From: Dehalococcoidia bacterium
GTDB taxonomy: Bacteria; Chloroflexota; Dehalococcoidia; DSTF01; WHTK01
Assembly: GCA_009377745.1 (NCBI GenBank)
Contig: WHTK01000001.1
Location: 62,001-126,000 of the forward strand
Length of the DNA stretch: 64,000 bases
Direction: 5' to 3'
Shown piece by piece: positions 7,970-18,705 of this stretch. Both the position numbers and the translations under genes were made by a program. How positions within the stretch are numbered: position 1 is the first letter of the stretch; each line of letters begins with the position of its first letter. Under the pieces are notes generated by a model. It was not told where the DNA came from and did not search any database. It saw only the letters and a program-made list of their open reading frames with translations.

Positions 7970-9430
7970 CTAGCTAGTAAAGAGGACGGCGGCGACGGAG
8001 TCGGTGAGCTCGAAGAGGGGGGCGGGGTAGAGGCCGACGAAGAAGACGCCGAGGGTGAGGACGATGACGGCGCCCTGCATGATCAGCGGGATGCGGAAGC
8101 GCCCTTCCTGCTGGAAGGAGTCCGGCGGCGCGCTGACGTACATTTCCTTGATGACGGTCAGGTAGTAGTAAAGGGAGACGAGGCTGGCGACGACGCCGAG
8201 GGCGGCCAGCCAGAAGTAACCGTTATCGGCGACGGACTGGAAGAGGATGAACTTGGTCAGGAAGCCGGCGAACAGCGGCATGCCGGCCAGAGAGAACAGC
8301 GCAACCGTGAGCACCGCCGCCAGCAAGGGGGCGCGGTCGGAGGCGCCACGGAAGTCGCTCACGTCCTCGGCGCCGGAGGCGTTGTGGTAGGCGATGATCG
8401 CGGTGAAGGCGGCCATGTTGGTGATGACGTAGCCGGTCATGTGGAGCAGCAGGGCGCTGCTGACCTCCGGCGAGAGCGCGGTGATACCCATGAGCATGTA
8501 GCCGACCTGGCCGATGCTGGAGTAGGCCAAGAGTCGCTTGATGTTGCGCTGCTGGATGGCGATGAGGTTTCCCAGCGCCATCGTGATGGCCGAGACGGCC
8601 GCGAGCATGAACTGCCAGTCGTCGATGACGGGCATGAGGGCGCCGCTGAAGAGTCGCAGGAGCAGGGCGAAGCCGGCGGCCTTGGAGGTCGCTGAGAGGT
8701 AGGCGGTGATCGGCAGGGGCGCGCCCTCGTAGGCGTCCGGCGTCCACATATGGAAGGGGACCGCCGCCACTTTGAACCCCAGGCCGGCGACGATCAGCGT
8801 CAGGCCGATGAGGGTGCCGAAGGTGAAGCCCTCCGTGCCGCCCTCGAAGGCGGCGGCGATCTCGGCGTAGGAGGTGCTGCCGCTGGCGCCGTAGATGAAG
8901 CTGATGCCGTAGAGCAGCAGGGCGGAAGCGAAGGCGCCGAGCAGCATGTACTTCATGCCGGCCTCGTTGGAGCGGCGCTCCATCTTGGCGTAGGAGACGA
9001 GGACGTAGAGGCTGAAGCTGAGCAGCTCCAGGGCGATGTAGGCCGTGAGCAACTCCTGAGCCGCCGCCATGTAGATCGCGCCAACGGTCGAGATGACGAG
9101 CAGCGAGTAGTACTCGCCGGGATGGCGCAGGTGGGTCTGGACGTACTGGGCCGAGGCCAGGACGGTGACGAAGGTGACGGCGATGAAGAAGCAGCGGAAG
9201 AACGTGGTGTAGTCGTCAATCGAGAGGAGGCCGGCGAAGTTGTCGTCCGTATCGATGTAGAGGAGCGATACGGCGAAGGCGACGGCGAGGCCGCCGGCGG
9301 TGATGAAGGGTAGGGCGTCCTTACGGATCTTCGGCATCATCAGGTCGATGACGATGATGGCCAGCGCCAGTAGCCCGAGGATGTATTCGGGGACGAGGAG
9401 CGCGTAATCGAGGTTCAGGTCAGGTCTCAT
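7970..9430 (-). CDS. nuoN: NADH-quinone oxidoreductase subunit N
   Basis: A 486-residue antiporter-like membrane subunit of complex I with about 14 transmembrane helices. Family blocks include the helix-7 region with Lys (AAVPFHMWTPDAYEGAPLPI), LAYSSIGQVGYMLMG, and the broken helix FSLAGMPLFAGF. In complex I these subunits carry proton pathways. It is the last gene of the operon; its ATG overlaps the nuoM stop by four bases (ATGA type), so translation is probably coupled. Short decayed copies of its 3' end lie downstream (about 7276-7300 and 7489-7530). Confidence 0.95.
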   Translation of the reverse strand: MRPDLNLDYALLVPEYILGLLALAIIVIDLMMPKIRKDALPFITAGGLAVAFAVSLLYIDTDDNFAGLLSIDDYTTFFRCFFIAVTFVTVLASAQYVQTHLRHPGEYYSLLVISTVGAIYMAAAQELLTAYIALELLSFSLYVLVSYAKMERRSNEAGMKYMLLGAFASALLLYGISFIYGASGSTSYAEIAAAFEGGTEGFTFGTLIGLTLIVAGLGFKVAAVPFHMWTPDAYEGAPLPITAYLSATSKAAGFALLLRLFSGALMPVIDDWQFMLAAVSAITMALGNLIAIQQRNIKRLLAYSSIGQVGYMLMGITALSPEVSSALLLHMTGYVITNMAAFTAIIAYHNASGAEDVSDFRGASDRAPLLAAVLTVALFSLAGMPLFAGFLTKFILFQSVADNGYFWLAALGVVASLVSLYYYLTVIKEMYVSAPPDSFQQEGRFRIPLIMQGAVIVLTLGVFFVGLYPAPLFELTDSVAAVLFTS

Positions 9431-10950
9431 CCGACCCCCGGGAGGAAGTTAACGATCGTGGGCGAGATGCGGTCGACGAAGGGCGAGGGCCAGAGGCCCA
9501 TGAAGACGATGAAGACGATGAGCAGCGCACCGCCCGCCATCTCAAACTTGCTCATGTCCTTGAGGCTGCCCCAGCGCGCCTCGTTGAAGCTGCCGAAGAA
9601 CGAGAGGGCCAGGAGGCGGAAGATGTAGACGGCGGTGATGCCCGCGCCGAGCACGGCCAGCGCGCCCGCCCAGGGGTAGGTCGCGAAGGTGCCGACGAAG
9701 ACGTTGAACTCGGCGACGAAGCCGGAGAAGCCGGGTAAGCCGACGGATGTGAGGCCGGCGACCATGAAGAAGACGGCGAAGCGCGGCATCTTGCCGGCCA
9801 GCCCGCCGAAGACCGCCAGCTCGCGCGTATGGGCCTGGTCGTAAACGGCTCCGACCATGGCGAACATGAGAGCCGTCATGACGCCGTGTGAGAACATCTG
9901 CAAGGCGGCGCCGTTGATGCCGATGGGGTCGAGCGTTGCCAGGCCGAGGAGTACGTAGCCCATGTGGCTGACGCTGGAGTAGCCGATGACGTACTTGAAG
10001 TCGGTCTGGGCCATGGCTGAGATGGCGCCGTAAAGGATATTGATCGTGGCGAGGACAACGAGTGCGGGCATCCAGAACTCCGCGCCCTCGGGCATGAGCT
10101 GGATGCCGAGTCGCAGGATACCGAAGGCGCCGAGCTTCATCAGGACGCCGGCGTGCAGCATCGAGACGGCTGTCGGCGCGGCGACGTGGCCATCGGGCGA
10201 CCAGGTGTGGAAGGGCCAGAGACCGGCGAGGCAGCCGGCGCCCACGGCGAAGAGGGGGAAGATCAGCTTTTGGAAGTTGGTATCGAAGCCGCCGTTGGCA
10301 GCGTGGGCGTAGAGGTCCGGCAGACTGAAGGTGCCGAGTCCAGCCTCGACGAAGGTGGCGAAGATGGCGAAGAAGATCAGGACAGAGGCAGCCACCAGCA
10401 TGAGCATGAGCTTCATGCCGCTGTATTCCTTGGTGCGGATGAAGGTGGGGAAGCGGGTGCTGGAGCCCCAGACCGCGATCAGAAGGTACATCGGCAGGAC
10501 GGCGAGCTCGTAGAAGAAGAAGAAGAAGAACAGGTCGAGCGAGCTGAAGGTGCCGAAGACGCCAGCCACCAGGAGCCAGAAGAGGATGAAGAAGTCCTTA
10601 TTCTTGTGCTCGATCTTCCAGGAGATCAGCGTGCCGGCAAACGTGACGATGCCATTAAGAAGCAGCATCGTGGCGGCAATGCCGTCGATGCCGAGGTAGA
10701 GGGTGATGCCGTCGTCACCGAGGATGCCGACGTTGGAGAGCCAGTCGTAGCGCAGGAGGAAGGAGAACTGCTCGGAGCCGTTGCCCTGGTAGTCGATGAA
10801 GACGTAGAGGGAGATGGCGAAGAGCATGGCGCTCACGGCCACGGAGAGCAGGCGGACGATGTCCTTGCGCTCGCCGGGGACGAGGACGAGGACGGCCGCC
10901 GTCAGCATTGGCAGCGCGATCAGCGCCAGGAGGAGATGACCTTGCTCCAC
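9427..10950 (-). CDS. nuoM: NADH-quinone oxidoreductase subunit M
   Basis: A 507-residue antiporter-like complex I subunit. Visible blocks are FFFFYELAVLPMYLLIAVWG with the conserved Glu of helix 5, GLWPFHTWSPDGHVAAPTAV with the helix-7 Lys replaced by the usual family context, YSSVSHMGYVLLG and LTSVGLPGFSGFVAEF. About 14 transmembrane helices fit the hydrophobicity pattern. It overlaps nuoN and follows nuoL by a few bases. It contributes a proton channel in the membrane arm. Confidence 0.95.
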   Translation of the reverse strand: MEQGHLLLALIALPMLTAAVLVLVPGERKDIVRLLSVAVSAMLFAISLYVFIDYQGNGSEQFSFLLRYDWLSNVGILGDDGITLYLGIDGIAATMLLLNGIVTFAGTLISWKIEHKNKDFFILFWLLVAGVFGTFSSLDLFFFFFFYELAVLPMYLLIAVWGSSTRFPTFIRTKEYSGMKLMLMLVAASVLIFFAIFATFVEAGLGTFSLPDLYAHAANGGFDTNFQKLIFPLFAVGAGCLAGLWPFHTWSPDGHVAAPTAVSMLHAGVLMKLGAFGILRLGIQLMPEGAEFWMPALVVLATINILYGAISAMAQTDFKYVIGYSSVSHMGYVLLGLATLDPIGINGAALQMFSHGVMTALMFAMVGAVYDQAHTRELAVFGGLAGKMPRFAVFFMVAGLTSVGLPGFSGFVAEFNVFVGTFATYPWAGALAVLGAGITAVYIFRLLALSFFGSFNEARWGSLKDMSKFEMAGGALLIVFIVFMGLWPSPFVDRISPTIVNFLPGVG

Positions 10951-10957
10951 TTAGCCC

Positions 10958-12882
10958 TTACCCCTTCACCGAGAAGCCGACGATGGCGATGATCGCCACG
11001 CCCAGCACCATACCGAGAGCGTAGTTGGGCAGCTGGCCGGTCTGGTGGAACTTCAGCAGCCAGCCGAAGCCGTAGGTCACCTGACCGGTGCCGTTGATGC
11101 CAGTGTCGTTGACGACGGCGCGGTCAAAGAAGGCAATGACCCGCGCGAAACCGAGGACGAGGTTGTTGATCACCCACTGGTAGAAGTCGTCCAGGTAGAA
11201 CTTGTTGCGAAAGAGAGCGTAGAAGAAGGGGAATGCAGCGGCAGCCTTCTTGGCCGGCTCAGCCGCGCCGCTGAAGGCGTAGAGCGCGCCTGCCAGGCCG
11301 CCGCCGACGAGCAGCGTCGAGACGATCGCCAACGGCCAGTCGAAGTGGAATTCGTGCAGGTCGGGCACGAGCGCCTGCTCGACGGCGCCGAGGAAGCCCG
11401 AGCCCATGCCGATGGCCTCGCCGGCGGCGTCGAAGACGATGAAACCGGCGACAACGGCCAGGGCCGCGAGGATGAGCAATGGTACGGCCATGATCGGCGG
11501 CGATTCGTGGGCATGTTCGTAGGCGTGATGGTCTTTCGGTTCACCCATGAAGGTCAGCAGGTAGACCCGCAGCATGTACATCGCCGTGATCGGCAGGGTG
11601 ACGGCCAGGAGGATGAGCGGGATGATGCCGTAGTCCTGCGCCACGACCATGATCTCGTCTTTCGCGAAGAAGCCGGATAACGGCACAAGGCCAGCCATGG
11701 ACAAAGCGCCGATGGCGAAAGTCGCGTTCGTGATCGGCATCTTTTTTGCCAGGCCGCCCAGCTCGCTGACGTCCTGCTTCTCGGTGGCATGGATGACGGA
11801 GCCGGAGCCGAGGAAGAGCAGCGCCTTGAAGAAGGCGTGGCAGAAGAGATAGAGCATGGCCGGGGCGACACCAGCCTCGCCGAAGCCGAGGGCGACCATC
11901 ATCAGGCCGAGGCTGTTCAGGGTCGAGTAGGCGATGACCTGCTTGATGTCCGTCATCACCAGGCCCATGAACACCGACAAGAAGGTCGTGATCAGGCCCA
12001 GGACAAGGACCACGTAGAGCGCCACGTCGTAGGAAGCCTCGAAGAGGGCATGGTGCGCGCCACCAGGTAGACGCCGGCGACGACCATTGTGGCGGCGTGG
12101 ATCAGCGCCGAGACCGGCGTCGGGCCCTGCATGGCGTCCGGCAGCCAGACGTGGAAGGGGAACTGGGCGCTCTTACCGGCGGCGCCGCCGAAGAGGAACA
12201 GGGTGGCGACGGTGAGGTAAGTGCGGTCAAAGCCGCCCTCCTCCGCCATCTGGAAGATCTCGCTCATGTCGAAGGTGCCGGCCTCGCGCCAGAGCAAGAT
12301 GATACCGATGAGCATGAACACGTCGCCGAAGCGGGTCGTGATGAAGGCCTTCTTGGCCGCCTCCGCTGCCGATCGGCGGTCCCAGTAGTGGCCGATGAGC
12401 AGGAAGGAGCAGATACCCACACCCTCCCAGGTCACGTAGAGGAGGAGGAAGTTATCGGCGAGGACCAGTGTGAGCATGGAGGCGATGAAGAGGCAGAGGA
12501 CGGCGAAGTACCAGCCGTAGCGGGCTTCGCCCTTCATGTAGCCGAGGGAGTAAATCTGCACCAGCATGCCCACGAAGGTGACGACGCCGAGCATGACCAT
12601 CGTTATCTGGTCGACGCGGAAGCCGATGCGCAGGAAGAAGTCGATCTCTTCGATCTTGAGCCAGTCGAAGCCGGAGGTGTTGTTGACCAGCTCCGCCCCC
12701 GCGGCCGGCAGCTGACCGAAGAGGTCTCCGGCCACGAGCAGAAACATGACGAAGGAGGCTATGGCGGCGCCAACGGCGATGAAATCGCCCTGGCGCGGCA
12801 GGTAGTTGTGGAAGAACGCCACGATGACGAAGGCCCCGGCCATGACGGCGGGCAGCAACCAGGCTTGTTCCATGGTTACCAT
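10958..12882 (-). CDS. nuoL: NADH-quinone oxidoreductase subunit L (with one frameshift)
   Basis: The gene is split between two frames: 12882 to about 12054 encodes the N-terminal part, and from about 12051 to 10958 another frame encodes the rest. The join VAGVYLVART then ALFEAS..DVALYVVLVLG fits NuoL if one base is added near 12051-12054, giving His after Thr (ART-HAL). Together they give about 641 residues, normal for NuoL, with the blocks FVTWEGVGICSFLLIGHYW, FPFHVWLPDAMQGPTPVSALIHAATMV and VIAYSTLNSLGLM. Start: ATG 12882 overlaps nuoK by seven bases; ATG 12873 lies just after its stop. An essential gene inside an intact operon suggests a sequencing indel, but a real mutation cannot be excluded. 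Confidence 0.9.
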
Positions 12883-13208
12883 TTCAGCTCAGCCACCTCA
12901 TCGACGTTGCCCGCGGTCCCCGGGCGGTTGCGGAAGACGCGCAGGATGATACCGAGCGCCAGACCGACCTCGGCAGCGGCGATGATGATCACGAAGATGC
13001 CGAAGATCATGCCGCGGAAGAGCTCGCCGTCCGTGTAAACGGCGAAGGCGACGAAATTGACGGCGACGGCGTTGAGCATCAGCTCCACCGACATGAGGAT
13101 CTGAACGGCGTTGCGCCGCGAGAGCACCCCGTACACGCCCAGAGAAAAGAGAATGGCGGAGACGAAGAGGAAGTTCTCCAGTGGGATCTGCTCGACAGCA
13201 GTCTCCAC
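12876..13208 (-). CDS. nuoK: NADH-quinone oxidoreductase subunit K
   Basis: A 110-residue subunit with three transmembrane helices; the helix-2 conserved Glu lies in ILMSVELMLNAVAVNF and the third helix is FVIIIAAAEVGLALGIIL with its Glu. The start is GTG at 13208, which overlaps the nuoJ stop by one base (TAGTG). A longer open frame upstream would run through nuoJ in another frame and has no membrane character. NuoK lies at the junction of the antiporter subunits and takes part in proton translocation. Confidence 0.93.
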   Translation of the reverse strand: METAVEQIPLENFLFVSAILFSLGVYGVLSRRNAVQILMSVELMLNAVAVNFVAFAVYTDGELFRGMIFGIFVIIIAAAEVGLALGIILRVFRNRPGTAGNVDEVAELKW

Positions 13209-13704
13209 TACGACTCCCTTTCTTCCTGGCTCGAGATCACGACCGCGCCGATCAGCGCCACGAGCAGCACCAGGGAGGCAAGCTCGAAGGGCAGCAGCCA
13301 TTCGCGGAAGAGGACGCTGCCGAGGGTGTTGATGCTGATCAGGGTCATCTCACCGGCGTCGCGCGGCCAGGTGGTGTTCAGCACGGCGGTCAGAAGAAGC
13401 ACGACCAGCGCTCCCGAGACCAGCAAGGCCAGTGGCCACTGAGCCCCCGGCCCCACCGCCGGCAGGTCACGCCCGCCTGTCAGCATCAGGCCGAAGAGGA
13501 TGATCGTGGCGACGGCGCCACCGTAGATTAGGACCTGAACCAGCGCCAGGAACTCGCTCGAAAGCAGGATGTAGAAGCCGGCGACGCCCAGCAGCGAGAG
13601 GATGAGGAACAGCGCCGCGTGCACGACGTTCGGCACCGTGACGACGCCGACGGCGGCGATGACGGACAGGAGGGCAAGCAGATAGAAGACGACTTCGGCT
13701 ACCG

Positions 13705-13708
<4 letters not shown>
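13208..13708 (-). CDS. nuoJ: NADH-quinone oxidoreductase subunit J
   Basis: A 166-residue membrane subunit with five predicted helices. The family block VHAALFLILSLLGVAGFYILLSSEFLA is seen, with VQVLIYGGAVATIILFGLMLTG holding the Tyr and Gly-rich pi-bulge region of helix 3. It overlaps nuoI by four bases and nuoK by one base, so the genes are translationally coupled. Confidence 0.93.
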
Positions 13709-14306
<598 letters not shown>

Positions 14307-14310
<4 letters not shown>

Positions 14311-15473
14311 TGAATGCTCCTGGCGGCGACCATCGCCGCGACCCGCGCTTCGCGGGAGGGCTGCCTGGTCGCCAGGTAGGTTACATAGGCCATCGCTACC
14401 AAGAGGGCTCCGGAGGTGGCAAAGAGTGCGATATCGCGTGTCACCTCAGAGTCCAAGTACATCAGGACGATACCGTTTATCACAATTTGAAGGAAGCCAA
14501 AGGGCAGGAGAATCTTCCAGCAGAACGCCATGAGCTGGTCAATGCGCAGACGCGGGAAGGTGGCGCTGATCAGCATCATCGTCAAGATCAGGAAGGAGGA
14601 CTTGGCGAAGACGAGGGCCATCTGGTAGAGGAAGTCGAAGTCACCCCAGAAGCCGCTGGTGCCGAAGGGGAACTCCCAGCCACCGAGGAAGACCAGCGAG
14701 CCGAGCACCGCCATGCCCCAGAGGCCGGCGTACTCTGTCAGCGCGAAGATGATGCTCCAGCGGATGCCGCTGTACTCCACCCAAGGGCCGCCGACGACCT
14801 CCGATTCACCGATCGGGATATCGAAGGGGCGGCGCGATAGCTCGGCCAGCGTGGCGGTGAGCAGGATGAGGAAGGGTAGCGGCTGCAGCAGGGCGTTGGG
14901 GATGGTGTCCTGCTGGAGGATGATGTCGTTGAGGTTGAGCGAACCCGCGACCATCGAGACGGCCAGCACCGCCAGGATCAGCGGGATTTCGTAGCTGATC
15001 AGCTGCGCGGCGGAGCGGACGGCGCCGAGGAGGGCGTATTTATTGTCGGAGGCCCAGCCGGCCATGATGTAGCCAATCACGGTTACGCCGGACACGGCTA
15101 CGATGTAGAAGAGGCCGAGCTGGAGGTCGCGGACGCCCCAGTCCTCCATGAAGGGCAGGGCCAGCAGCGTCATGAACACCGGCACGAAGGTGACATAGGG
15201 CGCCAGTTCGAAGAGCCAGAAGTCGGCGGTGGCGGGGCGCAGGTCTTCCTTGGTCAGGAGCTTCACCGCGTCGGCGACGGACTGGAGGGTGCCGTAGGGG
15301 CCGGTGCGCATGGGGCCGAGCCGCATCTGGATACGGCCGACGAACTTACGCTCGACGTAGATCAGCGCCATGACGGTGACGGTCATGACGATGACGATCA
15401 ACTGCAGGCGCAGGAAGGCGTCCAGCCAGACGTTCATATCGACGCCGAAGAGGCCCCAGAGGACTAGAGCCAT
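14307..15473 (-). CDS. nuoH: NADH-quinone oxidoreductase subunit H
   Basis: A 388-residue membrane subunit with about eight or nine helices forming most of the quinone chamber. Signatures are YVERKFVGRIQMRLGPMRTGPYG and RRPFDIPIGESEVVGGPWVEYSG. I chose the ATG at 15473 (MALVLWGLFG). An upstream start at 15515 would place the leader inside a repeated intergenic sequence (GTAACAA/GTAACAG tandem, 15494-15523). An 80-base gap with that repeat separates it from nuoD, the only real gap in the operon. Confidence 0.94.
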
Positions 15474-15493
15474 GCCCAAGCCTCCCCGCGCCG

Positions 15494-15523
15494 GGTAACC
15501 AGTAACAGGTAACAAGTAACAAG
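15494..15523. repeat. Heptamer tandem repeat (GTAACAA/GTAACAG)
   Basis: Imperfect seven-base units of the type GTAACCA, GTAACAG, GTAACAA, GTAACAA lie between nuoD and nuoH. Related arrays occur at about 58385-58413, 58629-58651 and 60343-60380, always outside genes. Confidence 0.7.
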
Positions 15524-15552
15524 AATGTCCTGGCTGCTTGTTACGCGAAGGC

Positions 15553-16698
15553 TCACCGGTCCACCTCGCAGAGGACGATGTCGATGGAGCCGAGGATGGT
15601 CACGGCGTCGGCGACGTAGTGGCCGACGGTCATGTGCTTGAGGGCGGCGAGGTTGCAGAAGGACGAGGAGCGGATGCGCAGCCGGTAGGGCTGGGTGGAG
15701 CCGCGCGAGATGAGGTAGATGCCGTACTCGCCGCGGGGGTTCTCGCAGCGCATGTAGACCTCGCCGGCTGCCGGCCGCAGGGCGCGAGGCAGCTTCTCCG
15801 GCAGGATCGGCCCGTCTGGCATCTGATCGATGGCCTGCCGGACGATGCGCACCGACTGGCGGATCTCCTCCAGGCGCACGAGGTAGCGGTCGTAAGAGTC
15901 GCCGTTGGAGCCGACGGGGATATCGAAGTCAAAGCGGTCGTAGATCGAGTAGGGCTCGTCGCGGCGCAGGTCGAACTTGAGGCCGCAAGCGCGCAGCACG
16001 GGGCCGCTGGCGCCGAAGTCGATGGCGTCCTCAATCGAGAGCTTGCCGATGTTGAGGGTGCGGGCGATGAAGATCTCGTTGTCGGTCAGGAGGGTGTCGA
16101 GGTCCTTAGCGCCGATCAACGCCTGGTCGCAGACCCACTTCACGCGCTCGACAAAGTTGTGGGGCACGTCCCAGGCGACGCCGCCGGGGCGGAAGTAGGC
16201 GTACATCAACCGGTCGCCGGAGACCTCCTCAAAGAGGTCGAGCAGGTTCTCGCGCTCACGGAAGGCGTAGGTGAAGGAGGTGCCGAAGACGCCGAGATCG
16301 GTGCCGAAAGCGCCGAGGAACATGAAGTGGCTGGAGATGCGGTTGAGCTCTGCCAGGATGACACGGATGTATTCGGCGCGCTCCGGCGGGACAAGGCCGG
16401 CCAGCTTTTCGACGGCCTGGACGTAGCAGAGCTCGGCGTTGAACTGGGCCAGGTACTCGGTGCGGTCCTGATAGCCGATGGCCTGGCGGTAGTCCATGTG
16501 CTCGGAGAGCTTCTCAGCGCCGCGGTGCATGTAGCCGATGTGCGGCACGAGGTCTTCGACCCTTTCGCCATCGACGACGAGCACCATGCGGAAGACGCCG
16601 TGGGTCGCCGGGTGCTGGGGCCCGATGTTGATGTTGAGGTCGATAGTCTCGAGCTCGGGGTCGTAGGTCATCGCCGGCAGGTCGGGATCGTTGGTCAT
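15553..16698 (-). CDS. nuoD: NADH-quinone oxidoreductase subunit D
   Basis: A 381-residue subunit of the peripheral arm, related to the large subunit of [NiFe] hydrogenases but lacking metal-ligand Cys pairs. Blocks seen are LNINIGPQHPATHGVFRMVL near the N terminus, including the quinone-site His, HIGYMHRGAEKLSEHMDYRQ, and the C-terminal ENPRGEYGIYLISRGS. Together with NuoB it forms the quinone-reducing site. Its start touches the nuoC stop by one base. Confidence 0.95.
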   Translation of the reverse strand: MTNDPDLPAMTYDPELETIDLNINIGPQHPATHGVFRMVLVVDGERVEDLVPHIGYMHRGAEKLSEHMDYRQAIGYQDRTEYLAQFNAELCYVQAVEKLAGLVPPERAEYIRVILAELNRISSHFMFLGAFGTDLGVFGTSFTYAFRERENLLDLFEEVSGDRLMYAYFRPGGVAWDVPHNFVERVKWVCDQALIGAKDLDTLLTDNEIFIARTLNIGKLSIEDAIDFGASGPVLRACGLKFDLRRDEPYSIYDRFDFDIPVGSNGDSYDRYLVRLEEIRQSVRIVRQAIDQMPDGPILPEKLPRALRPAAGEVYMRCENPRGEYGIYLISRGSTQPYRLRIRSSSFCNLAALKHMTVGHYVADAVTILGSIDIVLCEVDR

Positions 16699-17306
16699 CA
16701 GGCCTCCTCACCTTCGGCGGCGGGCGTGGCTTCGAAGCCGGAGCCGGGCGGGATGTAGCCGGCGTCGCCCATTTTGGGCCCGAGGATTTCGCCTTGCCAC
16801 TCCTCCAGCGGCGCCAAGGGGTTGTCCTTGCGCAGGGGGAAGTGGTCCAGCATGTCGTCCGGCAGGAGGATCGGCACCAGGTTGGGGTGCCCCTCGAAAT
16901 CGATGCCGAACATGTCGCGCGCCTCGCGCTCGTGCCAGTCGGCGGCGCGCCAGAGGTCGGTGGCGGACTGGATGCGCGCGTCCTCGGCCGGGACTTTGGC
17001 GCGGATGGTGATGTTGTGGCGGTGCTTGAAGGAGTAGAGGTGGTAGACGACTTCGAGGCCCTGCTCTTCGTAGTCGACGCCGCTGAGGTTGCGCAGGAAG
17101 TCGAATGCCAGCTTGTCGTTGTGCTTCGCGGCTTCCAGGACGCGGTGGGCGTCATCGCGGCCGATCTGGATGATCACGTCGAGAGCGCCCTGCATGGGGG
17201 TCATCTCAAGGCCGGGTAGCGCCTCCGCGAAGAGATCGGCTACTGAGCCGGGCGGCGGCGCGACAATCGTTGCTTCCTGGGGGCGTCGTCGATCCTCGGG
17301 ACTCAT
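16698..17306 (-). CDS. nuoC: NADH-quinone oxidoreductase subunit C
   Basis: A 202-residue NuoC (30-kDa subunit). The family signature [27 protein letters not shown] is present, here around residues 128-154, together with [20 protein letters not shown]. The ATG at 17306 overlaps the nuoB stop by four bases (ATGA). Longer open frame upstream is only nuoB read in another frame. nuoC and nuoD are separate genes, not fused as in Escherichia coli. Confidence 0.94.
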   Translation of the reverse strand: MSPEDRRRPQEATIVAPPPGSVADLFAEALPGLEMTPMQGALDVIIQIGRDDAHRVLEAAKHNDKLAFDFLRNLSGVDYEEQGLEVVYHLYSFKHRHNITIRAKVPAEDARIQSATDLWRAADWHEREARDMFGIDFEGHPNLVPILLPDDMLDHFPLRKDNPLAPLEEWQGEILGPKMGDAGYIPPGSGFEATPAAEGEEA

Positions 17307-18124
17307 CCGATCCTGTTGCGCTCCTCCATGATTTTGTTCTGCAGGGCGATGAAGCCGTCGATCAGGGCTTCCGGCCGCGGCGGGCAGCCGGGCACGTAGA
17401 CATCGACGGGGATAATCTTGTCGACGCCTTGCAGGACGCGGTCGTAGCGGGTGTAGGGGCCGCCGTTGGTGGCGCAGGCGCCCATGGAGATGACCCACTT
17501 GGGGTTCGGCATCTGCTGGTAAAGCAGCTTGACGGCGGGGGCCATCTTCTTGGTTACGGTGCCGGCGACGATCATCACGTCGCACTGGCGCGGCGAGGGC
17601 CAGGGCACGATGCCGAAGCGGTCCAGGTCATGGTGCGACATGTAGGTCGCGATCATCTCGATGGCGCAGCAGGCGAGACCGAAGGTCATCGGCCAGAGCG
17701 ACGACTTGCGCGCGGCGGCGATGATGTAGTCGGCAGGGACCTGCATGACGCCCGGCAGGAGCGAGCGGTAGAGCGCCTTCGGCTGCTCGAGCTCGACCGG
17801 GGTCAGCCGCCCCATCTCGATCTGGATGCCACGGGAAGGCGCGCGAGCGGGTATGAGCTCGATCTCAGCGGCAGGCTCCGGCACGCGGCCGGGCACGTCC
17901 GAGGCTGGGGTGGCAGGCCGGGCCGGGCCGGGCGGCGCTTCCGGGGCAGGCACGGCTTCGGCAACTCTGGCGTCGGCGGCCGCGGCGTCGGCGGCAAGCT
18001 CCTGAGACTGCTCGCGGATGGTCTCGACGGTGGGCTGGGCGGGAGGCGTGGGAGGCAGCTCGTCCGGCGGCGAGCCGGTGTTCTCCGGCTGCTCAGGCGG
18101 TGTCTGGCCTTGGTTTACTTCCAT
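17303..18124 (-). CDS. nuoB: NADH-quinone oxidoreductase subunit B, with N-terminal extension
   Basis: A 273-residue NuoB; the conserved domain covers about residues 115-273 and binds cluster N2, next to the quinone site. All four cluster ligands are visible: the tandem Cys in [10 protein letters not shown], Cys in [10 protein letters not shown], and Cys in [10 protein letters not shown]. The first 100 or so residues are a Pro/Ala/Glu-rich, probably disordered extension not seen in ordinary NuoB (160-180 residues). A later start, such as an in-frame codon near the family start, is possible, but the extended frame is joined to nuoA with a ten-base overlap. Confidence 0.93.
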   Translation of the reverse strand: MEVNQGQTPPEQPENTGSPPDELPPTPPAQPTVETIREQSQELAADAAAADARVAEAVPAPEAPPGPARPATPASDVPGRVPEPAAEIELIPARAPSRGIQIEMGRLTPVELEQPKALYRSLLPGVMQVPADYIIAAARKSSLWPMTFGLACCAIEMIATYMSHHDLDRFGIVPWPSPRQCDVMIVAGTVTKKMAPAVKLLYQQMPNPKWVISMGACATNGGPYTRYDRVLQGVDKIIPVDVYVPGCPPRPEALIDGFIALQNKIMEERNRIG

Positions 18125-18480
18125 TCGAGGGCGCCCTTCTTCCAGGCGTAGCCGAGGCCAAAGCCCAGGATGAGGATGAAGACGATCATCGAGTAGAGGG
18201 CCACCTCGCCCGCCTGGACCAGAGATACGGCCCAGGGGAAGAGGAAGACGGCCTCAACATCGAAGATCAAGAACAAGATCGCATAGACATAATAACGGAC
18301 GTGAATCTGAGTCCGGACGCGGCCGATGGGCAACATGCCGCACTCGTAGGGAGTGGCTTTTTCGCGGTTAGGTGAGTAGGGGGCGAGGAGCTTGGCGCCG
18401 ATGATGGCGGTAATAACGAGAATGCATCCGGTGCCTGCGGCTAGCAGTACAGCGAGATAGTTCTCGAAGAGAGCCTGCAT
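18115..18480 (-). CDS. nuoA: NADH-quinone oxidoreductase subunit A
   Basis: A 121-residue membrane subunit with three helices. The family blocks are [13 protein letters not shown], including the conserved Cys on the quinone-side loop, [23 protein letters not shown] and a final helix [23 protein letters not shown]. It is the first gene of the operon nuoABCDHIJKLMN, and a promoter (18560-18588) lies just upstream. Confidence 0.95.
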   Translation of the reverse strand: MQALFENYLAVLLAAGTGCILVITAIIGAKLLAPYSPNREKATPYECGMLPIGRVRTQIHVRYYVYAILFLIFDVEAVFLFPWAVSLVQAGEVALYSMIVFILILGFGLGYAWKKGALEWK

Positions 18481-18559
18481 TCCGCCCCGATCCTGTCGTT
18501 TCGCCGTTTTGTGTTACCGGACTCCCCTGCCTGGTAACAAACGTCACAATCCAAACGGA

Positions 18560-18588
18560 ATGCTAGCACCGGCCCCATCTAGGGTCAA
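18560..18588 (-). promoter_or_regulatory. Sigma-70-type promoter of the nuo operon
   Basis: On the minus strand TTGACC (18588-18583) is followed by exactly 17 bases and TAGCAT (18565-18560). It lies 80 bases before the nuoA start with no competing gene. Box similarity and spacing support it; no transcript data are available. Confidence 0.6.
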
Positions 18589-18705
18589 ACGCTTAGCAGC
18601 GGGCACGTCGCTGTCGCTCTAGATTCCGGGAGAGGGTCTTTGAATACGCCTGTCGCGTTGAAACCTTGCAGCATCCCGGGATGCTCGCCGGCTGTTGAAG
18701 TCGCG

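Noticed and set aside
15538..16758. Open frame opposite nuoD
   Set aside because: Shadow of a well-supported complex I gene.
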